A stretch of 47,268 nt of DNA. It comes from Rhodospirillaceae bacterium. GTDB taxonomy: Bacteria; Pseudomonadota; Alphaproteobacteria; UBA6615. This document shows positions 1 through 9,123 of the stretch, piece by piece. Below the pieces are notes generated by a model. The model saw only the letters and a program-made list of their open reading frames with translations. It made no database searches and was not told the DNA's origin. Numbering within the stretch: the stretch's first letter is position 1; every line of letters begins with the position of its first letter. The stretch covers positions 1-47,268 of the forward strand of contig PBPM01000019.1 in the NCBI GenBank assembly GCA_002724635.1, written 5' to 3'. The translations under genes and the position numbers were made by a program.

Positions 1-1
1 G

Positions 2-505
2 GAAGCGGAGCGCGATCGCGTGTTTGTGGCGCCGGCGATGGGACTGCCCTACGGACGGCTCACAGAGGGCAAGAAATATGGGGTTTCGACGGACGACTTC
101 ACCCGCGCGCGAGCGGAGAAAGAGATCCACACGGTCAGCCGTACCATGGCGGACCTGCGCAAGCGCAGCATTCGTGTGCTGCCGGGCGGTGACTTCGGGT
201 TCAAGTGGAATCCGCACGGTCGCAACGCGCGCGATCTCGCGATGTTTGTGGACCTGTTCGGGTTTTCGCCGCTCGAGGCTATTCAAGCTGCCACCCAGTC
301 TGGTGGCGAGCTAATGGGGGAGCCCGAACGCCTCGGGGTTATTGCGGAGGGGGCATATGCCGATCTGCTGCTGGTCGAGGGCGACCCCGTCCGTGATATC
401 TCGATCCTCCAGGATCCCAGACGTTTCCGGGCTATCATGAAGGATGGGACATTCCACAAGGCGCCGGTGTCTGACCTCGCTGTGCAAACGGTGACGGCGG
501 AATAA
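2..505 (+). CDS. Amidohydrolase family protein, C-terminal part (5' truncated by window)
   Basis: The frame is open from base 2, so the gene begins outside the window and only about 167 C-terminal residues are visible. The segment NARDLAMFVDLFGFSPLEA and the tail motif GVIAEGAYADLLLVEGDP are typical of the end of metal-dependent amidohydrolases of the imidazolonepropionase-like group, where the last strand returns to the small beta-sandwich domain. These enzymes hydrolyse C-N bonds, usually with one or two metals, but most metal ligands lie upstream of the window, so neither metal nor substrate can be judged. A fumarylacetoacetase-fold gene starts 40 bases downstream on the same strand, and the two probably belong to one catabolic operon. 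Confidence 0.75.
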   Translation, partial: EAERDRVFVAPAMGLPYGRLTEGKKYGVSTDDFTRARAEKEIHTVSRTMADLRKRSIRVLPGGDFGFKWNPHGRNARDLAMFVDLFGFSPLEAIQAATQSGGELMGEPERLGVIAEGAYADLLLVEGDPVRDISILQDPRRFRAIMKDGTFHKAPVSDLAVQTVTAE

Positions 506-545
506 CAATCGTTGGGCCGAATGATCCGGCCAAGGGGGAAAAAAC

Positions 546-1523
546 ATGAAACTGGTGACATTTATGGTCGAGGGTGGCGACCCGAGGGTCGGTGCGCTCA
601 ATAGCGATGAAACGGCGGTGGTCGACCTCGCAGCTGTCGATGATCAGCCCTGGTTTCGGACCATGCTCGACCTGATCGAGGAAGGCGATTCGGCGGTCGC
701 GCGCGCACGCGAAATCGTCGCCGCGTCGTGCGATGATGTCGGTGGGAGAGTGGTGTTTCCGTTGGCGGACGTGAACCTTTTAACGCCGGTTCCGCGGCCT
801 CCCCAAATAAGAGATTTTCTCTGTTTTGAAAAGCACTTGCTGAACGCGTTTGATATGTTGCGTAAGAAAAAGGCGCAGGGAGAACCCGATCCCGAAGAGG
901 CACTTAAGCGCTTCGAGGCGGAAGGCGCGTTCGCAATCCCGCAGATTTGGTACGACCAGCCGCTTTTTTATAAGCCGAGCCGGCTGGGCGTGATCGGTAC
1001 TGGGACCGACGTGATCTGGCCGTTCTTCTCTGAAATGCTCGACTATGAAATGGAGTTCGGCTGCTGGCTCGGGAAGGGCGGCAAGGACATCGACCCGAAG
1101 GATGCGACCGATATGATATTCGGTTATTCGATCTTTAACGACATCTCGGCTCGCGACACTCAGGCCTACGAGATGCCGGCCGGGTTCGGTCCGGGCAAGG
1201 GTAAGGATTTTGATACTGGCAACATCATTGGCCCATGCATCGTCACGGCCGACGCGTTCGATCCTTACGACGCCGAGATGATCGTGCGTATAAACGGTGA
1301 GGAACGTTCGAGGGGAAATTCCGGAGAGATGTATCACAAGTTCGAGGATTGCATCGCGCACACATCCCGGGCCGAAACCGTGTTCCCGGGCGAATTCTTC
1401 GCCTCGGGGACTATAGGTTGGGGGTGCGGTCTTGAGCATGACCGGTATCTGGAACCCGGCGACGTGATGGAGCTCGAGGTAACGGGGATTGGCGTGCTGA
1501 CCAACCGTGTGATCAAGGGATAA
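546..1523 (+). CDS. Fumarylacetoacetate hydrolase (FAH) family protein
   Basis: This 325-residue protein has the FAH C-terminal catalytic fold. The motif DYEMEFG (residues about 166-172) supplies the paired acidic metal ligands, followed by IFGYSIFNDISARD, a near-consensus family signature. Family members hydrolyse C-C bonds in fumarylpyruvate- or acylpyruvate-like substrates, or decarboxylate or isomerise 2-hydroxymuconate-type compounds, using Mg or Mn. A 30-residue charged insert (about 105-135, KKKAQGEPDPEEALKRF) precedes the substrate-lid region and is longer than in minimal FAH proteins. The start ATG at 546 follows a GGGGGAAAAAAC purine run. Its position between an amidohydrolase and an acyl-CoA dehydrogenase points to ring or side-chain catabolism; the substrate is unknown. 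Confidence 0.88.
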   Translation: MKLVTFMVEGGDPRVGALNSDETAVVDLAAVDDQPWFRTMLDLIEEGDSAVARAREIVAASCDDVGGRVVFPLADVNLLTPVPRPPQIRDFLCFEKHLLNAFDMLRKKKAQGEPDPEEALKRFEAEGAFAIPQIWYDQPLFYKPSRLGVIGTGTDVIWPFFSEMLDYEMEFGCWLGKGGKDIDPKDATDMIFGYSIFNDISARDTQAYEMPAGFGPGKGKDFDTGNIIGPCIVTADAFDPYDAEMIVRINGEERSRGNSGEMYHKFEDCIAHTSRAETVFPGEFFASGTIGWGCGLEHDRYLEPGDVMELEVTGIGVLTNRVIKG

Positions 1524-1662
1524 TTCGCTCGCGTGCCTCGGGTAACGCCGGTCGCAAGTGCGAATTGATATATCTTAAGGGCCTCGGCGCAAAACCAGCG
1601 AGAATTATCAGGATCGCAGGGTAATCTCTCGCCAGCGTCCAACGGACAACAACCGGGGGATC

Positions 1663-2847
1663 ATGATGGACGAAATTTTCATACAAAACGAAGAGCAGCG
1701 TGCGATTCTCGATTCCGTGCGCCGTTTCGTTGAGGAAGAGGTGACGCCGCGCGCCGCCGAGCTCGATGCGCAGTTGGACCCGGAGGACAGTTTCTCTTGG
1801 GAGATCGTCGAGGCGGCTGATGCCTTCGGCCTGCGGACCATGAGCCTGTCGGAGGAGTATGGCGGCATGGACACGGACATGCTGACGACTGCGATGGTAA
1901 TCGAGGAGCTGGCGCGCGGAGACTTGGGAATCTCGGTCGTCTTCGCCCAAACGCTCAAGATCGGCAAGCATATGGAACGTGTCCTTAATGCTGAACAGCG
2001 TGCCCGGACCCTGATACCGTTTCGCGATGACCCGCGCGCAATCCTCAGTATCTGTGGCACGGAACCTGAGAACGGCTCGAATGGAATCGTCGGATACCCC
2101 GCGCCTTACACAACGCGCGCGGTCAAAACAGAAGGTGGCTGGATCGCAAACGGGATGAAGCACTTCATTTCAAACTCGAACCGTTCCCGCTTCTTCCTTG
2201 TGCACATGCAGACCGACCCTGACAAATCGATGCTGGATGGTGCGACTGTTTTCCTGCTGGAACGCGGCCACCCGGGTTTCACGGTCGGGCGCGTACACGA
2301 CAAGATGGGCGAGCGGCTGGCTAACAACTCCGAACTGCTGTTCACCGATTGCTTCATCCCGGACGAAAATGTTGTTGGCGAGGCGAATGAAGGCCATATC
2401 ATCCGCCGAACATTCGGGCCGTCGAGCAACATCTTCGCCGCCTGCAGTATCCTCGGCGTCGCGGTTGCACTCTTCGAGAAGTCCCTCGATTGGGCGCAGA
2501 CTCGTATTCAGGGCGGCAAGCGATTGATCGAGCATGACGGGATTCGGGCTCAGATTGCCGAGATGAAGATGTTAATCGACGCCTCGCGGTCCTACACGCA
2601 CCGGGCCGCGCACCTCGCCGATCATCCCGAAGAGGGATGGGATCCGTCGCTGGGTTCGCTGCCGAAGGTGATGGCCTCCCAGGCCGCTTGGCAGATCGCG
2701 ACTTGGACACTCGAGATCCACGGCGGCCACGGCTACATGAAGGAGGCGGGGGTGGAGAAGTTGGTGCGCGATGCCGGGGCGTTCCTGCATTCCGATGGCG
2801 TAAACCGCGCTCTTCTGCTGCGTGCGGCGAACTTCATTGATGCTTAG
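1663..2847 (+). CDS. Acyl-CoA dehydrogenase family protein
   Basis: A 394-residue FAD-dependent acyl-CoA dehydrogenase of usual length. Visible family features are the N-terminal helical domain (FVEEEVTPRAAELD), the middle-domain signature CGTEPENGSN, and the C-terminal WTLEIHGGHGYMKEAGVEKL stretch. It would oxidise an acyl-CoA at C2-C3 and pass electrons to ETF. One oddity: the segment normally containing the catalytic base as (Y/F)EGT reads HSDGVN here, so by alignment the glutamate appears to be aspartate. That is seen in the sequence, but the functional meaning is inference. ATG codons at 1663 and 1666 are adjacent and either may be used. The MBL-fold gene follows after 27 bases. Confidence 0.9.
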   Translation: MMDEIFIQNEEQRAILDSVRRFVEEEVTPRAAELDAQLDPEDSFSWEIVEAADAFGLRTMSLSEEYGGMDTDMLTTAMVIEELARGDLGISVVFAQTLKIGKHMERVLNAEQRARTLIPFRDDPRAILSICGTEPENGSNGIVGYPAPYTTRAVKTEGGWIANGMKHFISNSNRSRFFLVHMQTDPDKSMLDGATVFLLERGHPGFTVGRVHDKMGERLANNSELLFTDCFIPDENVVGEANEGHIIRRTFGPSSNIFAACSILGVAVALFEKSLDWAQTRIQGGKRLIEHDGIRAQIAEMKMLIDASRSYTHRAAHLADHPEEGWDPSLGSLPKVMASQAAWQIATWTLEIHGGHGYMKEAGVEKLVRDAGAFLHSDGVNRALLLRAANFIDA

Positions 2848-2874
2848 GGAATCGCCAAGCGGGAGTGACAGACA

Positions 2875-3849
2875 ATGGCGAAATGGCAGTACACCAAGGG
2901 GCTTCATGAGGTCGGAAATGGGCTCTACGCCTATCTGCTGCCGGACGGCGGCTGGGGTTGGTCCAACGCCGGCCTGATCGTCGACGGCGAGGAAGTTGTC
3001 TTGGTCGACACGCTGTTCGATCTACCGCTGACCCGCGACATGCTGGCGACCATGTGTGATGCCGAGCCGGCGGCAAAGGATATAGGGCGGGTAGTCAACA
3101 CACACGCCAATGCAGATCATGTGTGGGGCAACCAGCTAGTCAAAGGCGCGGAGATCATTGCTTCGTCCGGTGCCGCGGAGGAATTTGATCACTTCCCGCC
3201 TAGCCGGCTCGAGGAGATGATGGCGAACGCCAAAGATTTGGGTGTCCTGGGTGAGTTTCTCGAGCACTGCTTTGCGCCGTTCGACTTCTCCGGCATCGAA
3301 CTGACTCCGCCGACTACCACCTTCGACGACCGGATGAGCCTGACCTGCGGCGATCGCCAGATCGAGCTCTACAATGTTGGACCGGCACACACCCGGGGCG
3401 ATATTCTCACCCACCTGCCGGGAGACCGGCTGATCTTCACCGGCGATATAATCTTCAACGGCGGCCATCCGGTGATCTGGGACGGCCCGATCGCCAACTG
3501 GCAGAAGGCCTGCAACCTGATCCTATCGCTCGATGCGGATGTGGTGGTGCCGGGCCATGGACCGGTGACCGATAAGGCGCATGTAAAAGTCTTCAAGGGG
3601 TATCTGGACTATATCGAGGCCGAGGCGCGCAAATGTTTCGGCGCGGGCCTGTCAGAATGGGATGCCGCCTGCGAGATATCCCTCGCTGACTATGACACCT
3701 GGGGCGATGCCGAGCGATTCATCGGCAATGTCTATGCGCTCTACAGAGAGTTTCGCGATGACAGCAGCGAGCCTGAGGTGATGCCCGTCTTCGAGGAGAT
3801 GGCGCGCTTTCACAAGGAAGTCATACTGCCCCGCCTCGCGGCCAGATGA
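2875..3849 (+). CDS. MBL-fold metallo-hydrolase with variant HxNxDH motif
   Basis: A 324-residue metallo-beta-lactamase-fold protein. The metal-binding motif is HANADH at residues 77-82, where the second histidine of the canonical HxHxDH is asparagine. The other ligands are present: GPAHTRGD (H172), FTGD (D191) and VPGHGP (H228). Many MBL hydrolases act on thioesters, lactones or phosphodiesters; here the neighbouring acyl-CoA enzymes make an acyl thioesterase or lactonase role reasonable but unproven. Asn in that position could leave one metal site weak or empty. It is the last gene of the plus-strand group 1-3849 and converges with the glutathione transferase gene 84 bases away. Confidence 0.87.
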   Translation: MAKWQYTKGLHEVGNGLYAYLLPDGGWGWSNAGLIVDGEEVVLVDTLFDLPLTRDMLATMCDAEPAAKDIGRVVNTHANADHVWGNQLVKGAEIIASSGAAEEFDHFPPSRLEEMMANAKDLGVLGEFLEHCFAPFDFSGIELTPPTTTFDDRMSLTCGDRQIELYNVGPAHTRGDILTHLPGDRLIFTGDIIFNGGHPVIWDGPIANWQKACNLILSLDADVVVPGHGPVTDKAHVKVFKGYLDYIEAEARKCFGAGLSEWDAACEISLADYDTWGDAERFIGNVYALYREFRDDSSEPEVMPVFEEMARFHKEVILPRLAAR

Positions 3850-3933
3850 TCTTAGTCGCCGATACTCGCCAAAATTCCCCAGCTAGTTTACAAGCGGCCG
3901 CCTGTATCGCGATGAGTTGATTTCCTGAAGCGG

Positions 3934-4641
3934 CTATCCATCCAGTTCAGGGTAGTGGCGGAAGATGCCGCGCTCGTTAAAGGGGATGCGGCGCCCGGAA
4001 GCTGTATAGGCCTTTATGTAGGGCCGTGCCATGATCTCCGCGTGGAGCGTAACGATACCGGGATAGTCTGACTCCAGGCGTGCCGAGGCCTTTGGGAAGG
4101 CGTAGCGCATGCCCTCGACGGTCTGGAACAGGGCGAAGTCCGCGTGTGACAGGCCGCCGTCTGCGAGATGGCCGTCGTTTGCGGTAATTGTATTTTCCAG
4201 GTAGCTATAGAATTTCGGGATGCGTAGGTCGCGGAAGTTCGGCGCCCGGCGCAGCGCCTCGTCGCGCTGGTCCTCATAGTAGAACTCCTTGGCGAGCGGG
4301 TGGTGCACGTCGTGGGCCTCGATCAGGAAGTCCGCCAGCAGCATGGACAGGCGCAGCGCGTCGCGGCGCGCGTCTTCATCCTCGGGAGTAATCCCGTGCT
4401 TCGCGCCGAGATAGTCCATGATCAGGGGCGTCTGGGAGACCGTCGTTTCACCATCGACGAGGATCGGCGGGGCGAAGTGCCCGCTCTCCTCGATGAATGC
4501 GCGCAGCGCCTCAATGCCGCCGCCCTCGGCCTCGGCATCGCGGATCACGTCCACATAGTCGGCCCCGGCGTCTTCCAGGATGAGGCGTACGAATTCGCCA
4601 CGCCCCTGGATCGTCGGCCAGTAGTAGAGTTCGTACGCCAT
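3934..4641 (-). CDS. Glutathione S-transferase family protein
   Basis: A 235-residue protein of standard GST length. The N-terminal thioredoxin-like half begins YELYYWPTIQGRGEFVRL, with a tyrosine near residue 6-7 that fits the catalytic Tyr of sigma/alpha-like GSTs, and continues to PPILVDGETTVSQTPLIMDYL, which contains the cis-proline and the glutathione gamma-glutamyl-binding Ser/Thr region. The C-terminal half is helical (DFALFQTVEGMRYAFPK). It conjugates or isomerises electrophiles with glutathione in the cytosol. It is transcribed opposite to the catabolic genes on both sides, and its start lies 71 bases from the divergent acyl-CoA ligase start, so the two may share a promoter region. 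Confidence 0.85.
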   Translation of the reverse strand: MAYELYYWPTIQGRGEFVRLILEDAGADYVDVIRDAEAEGGGIEALRAFIEESGHFAPPILVDGETTVSQTPLIMDYLGAKHGITPEDEDARRDALRLSMLLADFLIEAHDVHHPLAKEFYYEDQRDEALRRAPNFRDLRIPKFYSYLENTITANDGHLADGGLSHADFALFQTVEGMRYAFPKASARLESDYPGIVTLHAEIMARPYIKAYTASGRRIPFNERGIFRHYPELDG

Positions 4642-4712
4642 CGATAAGTCTCCCGCGGCTTGTCCGTCTTTGTCGCCTGCGCCATTCTAGGGCCGGGGAG
4701 GGCCTGTTTTCC

Positions 4713-6242
4713 ATGAATCTCAACCAGTTGCTTGTGCGCGCGGCGCACTCCTTCCCCGATCGCGTGGCGATTTCCCACGGCGCGACGAATTACTGCGACT
4801 ACGGCACGCTGGCGCGCCGGGTTGCAGGGCTGGCCGGGGCCATGCGCGGCGATCTCGACCTGAAAACCGACGACCGGGTCGGCCTGTTCATGACCAACAC
4901 GCCGGAATATCTCGAGGTCTTCCACGGCGCGCTCCACGCCGGGCTGACGGCGCTGCCAATCAACAACAAGCTGCACGAGAAGGAGCTCGCCTACATCCTC
5001 GACGATGCGGGCGCCGGGGTGGTGTTCACGACCCCGGACCTCGCCGAGAAGGCTGCGAAGGGGCTCGAGATCGCGGGCAGCACGGCCCGGGTCGTGGTCG
5101 TCGGCGAGGCCGAGTATGCGGGCTGTCTCGCGGCCGATCCCATGGAGATGTTAGATCGGGCCGACGACGACCTCGCGTGGCTGTTCTACACCTCCGGCAC
5201 CACGGGGAACCCCAAGGGCGCGATGCTCTCCCACCGGAACCTATGGGAAATGATGCTGACCTACTTCCTCGATGTGGACCGGGTGCCGGTGAACGGCGCG
5301 GCGCTGCATCCGGCGCCCATGTCCCACGGCTCGGGCTTCTACGGCATTCCGCATCTGGCGGTCGGCGCCCGCCAGGTGGTTCCCGAATCCGGTGGCTTTG
5401 AGCCGGATGAGATTTTCGATTTATTTCAACAACATGAAGAGGTTACCTTGTTCGCCGCGCCAACCATGGTTAAGCGCCTGGTGGGCCATCCGACGGGTGA
5501 TGCCGGGAACCTACGCACGGTCACCTATGGCGGCGGTCCCATGTACGTTGCCGACCTGAAGCAGGCGCTCGCCCGGTTCGGGCCCAAGTTCGTGCAGATC
5601 TACGGCCAGGGCGAGAGCCCCATGTGCATCACCGTGCTGCCGCGCGAGGATCATGTGGACACCGACCATGCCCGCCACGAGGAGCGGCTGGCCTCGGTCG
5701 GCTACGCCCAGTCCGTCGTCGATGTGAAGGTGGCGGATCCGGACGACAACGCAGTGCCCACCGGCGAGGTCGGCGAGATCCTGGTGCGCGGCGCCGTCGT
5801 CATGCAGGGCTACTGGAACCGGCCCGACGCGAGCGCAGAATCTCTCAAGGGTGGCTGGCTCCACACGGGTGACATGGGCGCGTTCGATGCGGACGGATAC
5901 CTGACCCTGAAGGACCGGTCGAAGGACATGATCATCTCCGGCGGCTCCAACATCTACCCGCGCGAGATCGAGGAGGTACTTCTGCGCCACGAAGACGTGC
6001 TCGAGTGCGCGGTCGTCGGGCGACCCCATGAAGATTGGGGTGAGGAGGTCATCGCCTTCGTGACCCCTAACGAGGGCACGGAGATCGACACCGGGGCGCT
6101 CGATCAGCTCTGCCTCGACAACATCGCCCGCTTCAAGCGGCCCAAGGAGTACCGGGTTGCGGCGGCATTGCCGAAGAACAACTACGGCAAGATCGTGAAA
6201 CGCGAGCTGCGCAACATGCTTGAGTCTGAAGACGGTGGTTGA
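4713..6242 (+). CDS. AMP-dependent acyl-CoA synthetase/ligase
   Basis: A 509-residue member of the ANL adenylating superfamily. The AMP-binding P-loop is [11 protein letters not shown] (residues 159-169); further motifs are [35 protein letters not shown] (hinge and A8) and the C-terminal [12 protein letters not shown] with the adenylation lysine. It activates a carboxylic acid to acyl-AMP and then acyl-CoA. Resemblance to fatty-acid/cyclohexanecarboxylate-type ligases is general, so the substrate is unknown. The 3' end overlaps or abuts the SDR gene that follows. With the acyl-CoA dehydrogenase and SDRs nearby it would supply the first step of a beta-oxidation-like route. Confidence 0.9.
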   Translation: MNLNQLLVRAAHSFPDRVAISHGATNYCDYGTLARRVAGLAGAMRGDLDLKTDDRVGLFMTNTPEYLEVFHGALHAGLTALPINNKLHEKELAYILDDAGAGVVFTTPDLAEKAAKGLEIAGSTARVVVVGEAEYAGCLAADPMEMLDRADDDLAWLFYTSGTTGNPKGAMLSHRNLWEMMLTYFLDVDRVPVNGAALHPAPMSHGSGFYGIPHLAVGARQVVPESGGFEPDEIFDLFQQHEEVTLFAAPTMVKRLVGHPTGDAGNLRTVTYGGGPMYVADLKQALARFGPKFVQIYGQGESPMCITVLPREDHVDTDHARHEERLASVGYAQSVVDVKVADPDDNAVPTGEVGEILVRGAVVMQGYWNRPDASAESLKGGWLHTGDMGAFDADGYLTLKDRSKDMIISGGSNIYPREIEEVLLRHEDVLECAVVGRPHEDWGEEVIAFVTPNEGTEIDTGALDQLCLDNIARFKRPKEYRVAAALPKNNYGKIVKRELRNMLESEDGG

Positions 6243-7035
6243 TCGCCTGACGGACAAGGTCGCGATCGTCACCGGTGCGGGCGCCATCGGCGAGGGCTGG
6301 GGCAATGGCAAGGCGACGTCGGTGCTTTACGCACGCGAGGGTGCGAAGGTCCTGTGTGCCGACATCAACCCAGACGCGGCGCGCGAAACCGCAGACATCA
6401 TCGCGGAAGAGGGCGGGACAGCGAGCGTGTTCGCGGTGGACGTGACAGATAGCGCCCAGGTCGAGGCCATGGTCGAGGCGGCGTGCGCCGAGTTCGGCAA
6501 CCTCGACATCCTGCACAACAATGTCGGAATCGCCGAGGTCGGCGGACCGGTCGACGCCAGCGAGGAGAGCTGGGACCGGGTCCACGATGTGAACCTGAAG
6601 AGCGCCTACCTCGCCTGCAAATATGCTATCCCGAAGATGCAGGAACAGGGGGAGGGCGCGATCGTCAACGTCTCCTCGATCGCTGGCGAGCGCTGGCTGA
6701 ACGTGCCTTATATTTCATATGCGACGACCAAGGCGGCGATGACCCAGATGACCCGGGTCGTCGCGCGGCAGTATGCGCCGGAGAATATCCGCTGCAACGC
6801 GATTCTGCCTGGTCTAATGAAGACACCGATGGTCTCGCACTCGCTGCAGGGTGCCTACGACGATGCGGACGTAGACGAACTGTGGGCCGCTCGCGAGGCG
6901 CAGGTGCCCCTCAACCGGGTCGGCGATGCCTGGGACGTGGCCTGGGCCGCGGTCTACCTCGCCTCTGATGAGGCGCGCTACGTCACTGGCGCCGCGCTCG
7001 TCGTCGACGGCGGCATCACTCTCGGGATCGGATAG
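6235..7035 (+). CDS. Short-chain dehydrogenase/reductase (SDR)
   Basis: A classical SDR of about 266 residues. The NAD(P)-binding loop reads TGAGAIGEGWGNGKATS, a longer glycine-rich loop than the usual TGxxxGIG. NNVGIAE matches the NNAG motif, and the catalytic set is VSSIAG followed by YATTK. The C-terminus YVTGAALVVDGGITLG is typical. I chose GTG 6235 ([14 protein letters not shown]) because it gives the usual N-terminal length; TTG 6220 is an alternative. Either start overlaps the last codons of the acyl-CoA ligase, implying translational coupling. It probably oxidises a hydroxyacyl intermediate of the same pathway. Confidence 0.88.
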   Translation: MVDRLTDKVAIVTGAGAIGEGWGNGKATSVLYAREGAKVLCADINPDAARETADIIAEEGGTASVFAVDVTDSAQVEAMVEAACAEFGNLDILHNNVGIAEVGGPVDASEESWDRVHDVNLKSAYLACKYAIPKMQEQGEGAIVNVSSIAGERWLNVPYISYATTKAAMTQMTRVVARQYAPENIRCNAILPGLMKTPMVSHSLQGAYDDADVDELWAAREAQVPLNRVGDAWDVAWAAVYLASDEARYVTGAALVVDGGITLGIG

Positions 7036-7042
7036 GGATCAC

Positions 7043-7996
7043 ATGCCATCACCAGTATGCCCAGGCCTCGCGGCCGTGTTTGATCAGATCAAGGAATCCG
7101 GTGCCGAACTACCGGACCCGGCGGATGTCGGGGTCAAGGAGGCCCGTGCGGCGCGGGCGCGTTACTACGAATTCCTGAACCAGCCCGACGGTGTATTGCC
7201 CGTCGATGACGTCCAGGATGTGACCATCGACGGGCCTCACGGACCGTTCCTGCTGCGAATCTACTTCCCGACCGACGAGCGTCCTGCACCGGTCACCGTG
7301 TTCATTCACGGCGGCGGCTGGTGGACGGGCGATGTCGCAGCCTATGACCAGATCTGCCGTCGGCTTGCCGTGGAGAGCGGCTGTGCGGTCGCAAGCGTCG
7401 ACTATCGGCTGTGGCCCGAGCACCGGTTCCCGGTGCCGGTGGACGAGACGATGGCCGTCGCCGAATGGGTGCTGGGACAGGGCGCCGATCACGGCCTCGA
7501 TCGCTCGAGGATCGCGTTCTGCGGTGATTCCGCAGGGGCGACGCTCGCGCTTTATGCTGGCGTACAGCTCAAGGACACGGGCACGGTCCGTGCGCTCGCC
7601 CTGGTCTATGGGGTCTACCTACTTGACGTGGACACGCCGTCCTGGCGCGAGATCGGGGATGGCGCCTACGGGCTGACGGTCGCCCAGATGCGTTGGATCT
7701 GGGATGGCTATCTCGAAGGACACAACGCAGATCCTACCGACCCGCGCATTGCGCCCGCCCATGGTGATCTGGCCGGGTTGCCCTACACTTGGGTGATGGT
7801 GGGCGATCTTGATCCGCTGATCGACGACAGCCGTGCACTCGTGGACAATCTCGCGACGGCCGGCGTTCCCCATCAGCTCAAAATCGAGGAGGGAATGACC
7901 CACTTCATCTGGATGTGGCAGCGCCTTTACCAGCGCTCCCGCGCCTCGATCGCGGAGGCCGGCGCGATCCTGAAGCGCGAGCTGCGCCGCGACTAG
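7043..7996 (+). CDS. Alpha/beta hydrolase, HSL (hormone-sensitive lipase) type
   Basis: Start ATG 7043 lies 7 bases after the SDR stop and follows a GATAGGGATC ribosome-binding region, giving 317 residues. The oxyanion motif HGGGWW and the nucleophile elbow GDSAGA identify the HSL/arylacetamide-deacetylase esterase family. The acid and histidine of the triad are seen in VGDLDPLIDD and MTHFIW. These enzymes hydrolyse short- to medium-chain esters, lactones or amides. As the third gene of the 4713-7996 operon it may release the acid that the ligase activates, or open a lactone. No signal peptide is visible, so it is likely cytosolic. Confidence 0.9.
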   Translation: MPSPVCPGLAAVFDQIKESGAELPDPADVGVKEARAARARYYEFLNQPDGVLPVDDVQDVTIDGPHGPFLLRIYFPTDERPAPVTVFIHGGGWWTGDVAAYDQICRRLAVESGCAVASVDYRLWPEHRFPVPVDETMAVAEWVLGQGADHGLDRSRIAFCGDSAGATLALYAGVQLKDTGTVRALALVYGVYLLDVDTPSWREIGDGAYGLTVAQMRWIWDGYLEGHNADPTDPRIAPAHGDLAGLPYTWVMVGDLDPLIDDSRALVDNLATAGVPHQLKIEEGMTHFIWMWQRLYQRSRASIAEAGAILKRELRRD

Positions 7997-8002
7997 AGGA
8001 CC

Positions 8003-8911
8003 TTAGTCTTCCTTCGCCATCACCGCGGTCAGGTTCGCGACCGCATCGTCATACCCGGTCGGGTTGCGCATCGCGTGGATCTGCGGCCAAAACTCGGCGA
8101 TCTTGTCGGGCGTCATTTCTGCGCGCGGATCGACGCGGACGCCCTCGCTCTCCATAACTTGGATGCGCGAGTAATAGCCGGCGGTTGCCGCGACGATATT
8201 GCCGGAATCCGTGCAATCCTCGCTGACGAGATAGGTGACCATTGCCGCGACGGCCTCGGGGGTCACGAGCTCGGCGTCGTAGGTCTCGAAGATGCCCGAC
8301 GGCTCGGCGATCCGCGTCGCCGCGAGAGGCGCCAGCGCATTGACTACGATGTTGTTGCGCGCGCCCTCCAGCTTGAGCGTATTCATAAAGCCGACGACCG
8401 CCATTTTTGCCGCAGAGTAGTTGGTCTGGCCGAAGTTCCCGTAAAGCCCCGAATTCGACGAGACCATCAGCACTCGGCCGTAATTCGCCTCGCGCATGTG
8501 CGGGTAGGCGGCGTGGGTGACGTAGACCGAGCCGAGGTAGTGCACTTTCGCGACGAAGTCGTAGTCGTCGAGACTCATCTTGTGGAACGTTTTGTCCCGA
8601 ACGATGCCAGCGTTGTTGATAACGATGTCGATCTGCCCAAAGTTATCCAGGGCCGTCTGCACGATGTTTGCCGCGCTGTCCGGTTCCGCGACGCTGTCGT
8701 AGTTCGCTAGGGCCTCGCCGCCGGCGGCGCGTATTTCCTCGACCACGGCGTCCGCGGGCGTGCCGGAGCCGCCGCTGCCGTCGATCGCGCCGCCGAGATC
8801 GTTCACGACGACCCGTGCGCCCCGGCTGGCCAGCGCGAGTGCATAGCTGCGCCCCAGTCCGTTACCGGCGCCGGTGACGACCGCCACCCGCCCGTTGAAT
8901 TCGATTGTCAC
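8003..8911 (-). CDS. SDR oxidoreductase, 3-hydroxyacyl-CoA dehydrogenase-like (MFE-2/HSD17B4 type)
   Basis: About 302 residues starting at GTG 8911 (V-T-I-E-F-N-G-R), preceded by a GGGGGA Shine-Dalgarno 6 bases upstream; a longer upstream-open frame to 9112 lacks such support. The coenzyme loop TGAGNGLGRSYALALASRGA, the motif NDLGGAIDGSGGSGTPAD and NNAGIVRDKTFHKM are characteristic of the SDR domain of multifunctional enzyme type 2, which oxidises (3R)-hydroxyacyl-CoA. Catalytic residues appear in VSSNSG and YSAAK. The gene converges with the alpha/beta hydrolase (6 bases between stops), a tight convergent pair without an obvious terminator. It fits the beta-oxidation theme of this region. 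Confidence 0.88.
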   Translation of the reverse strand: MTIEFNGRVAVVTGAGNGLGRSYALALASRGARVVVNDLGGAIDGSGGSGTPADAVVEEIRAAGGEALANYDSVAEPDSAANIVQTALDNFGQIDIVINNAGIVRDKTFHKMSLDDYDFVAKVHYLGSVYVTHAAYPHMREANYGRVLMVSSNSGLYGNFGQTNYSAAKMAVVGFMNTLKLEGARNNIVVNALAPLAATRIAEPSGIFETYDAELVTPEAVAAMVTYLVSEDCTDSGNIVAATAGYYSRIQVMESEGVRVDPRAEMTPDKIAEFWPQIHAMRNPTGYDDAVANLTAVMAKED

Positions 8912-9123
8912 CGCTTCCCCCAATCTCCGTTGTTCGGTGGGAACTTCACCGTTTTCTTGACACTGGCAACTGGTTTGATTCGTTGCAATTCTAACACCGC
9001 CGGTGGGACCGGAGGATGGCGCGCGACCACTCAATTGCGCGTGGATTTTCGACGGCCGGCGCGTTAGCTTGCGCCGCCCGTTCGCCGACGGGCAGATTCT
9101 TTCCCGGAACAAGGGACGACCCG

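Noticed and set aside
780-1439. 219-codon minus-strand frame
   Set aside because: Antisense shadow of the FAH gene; no recognisable domain and no ribosome-binding site.
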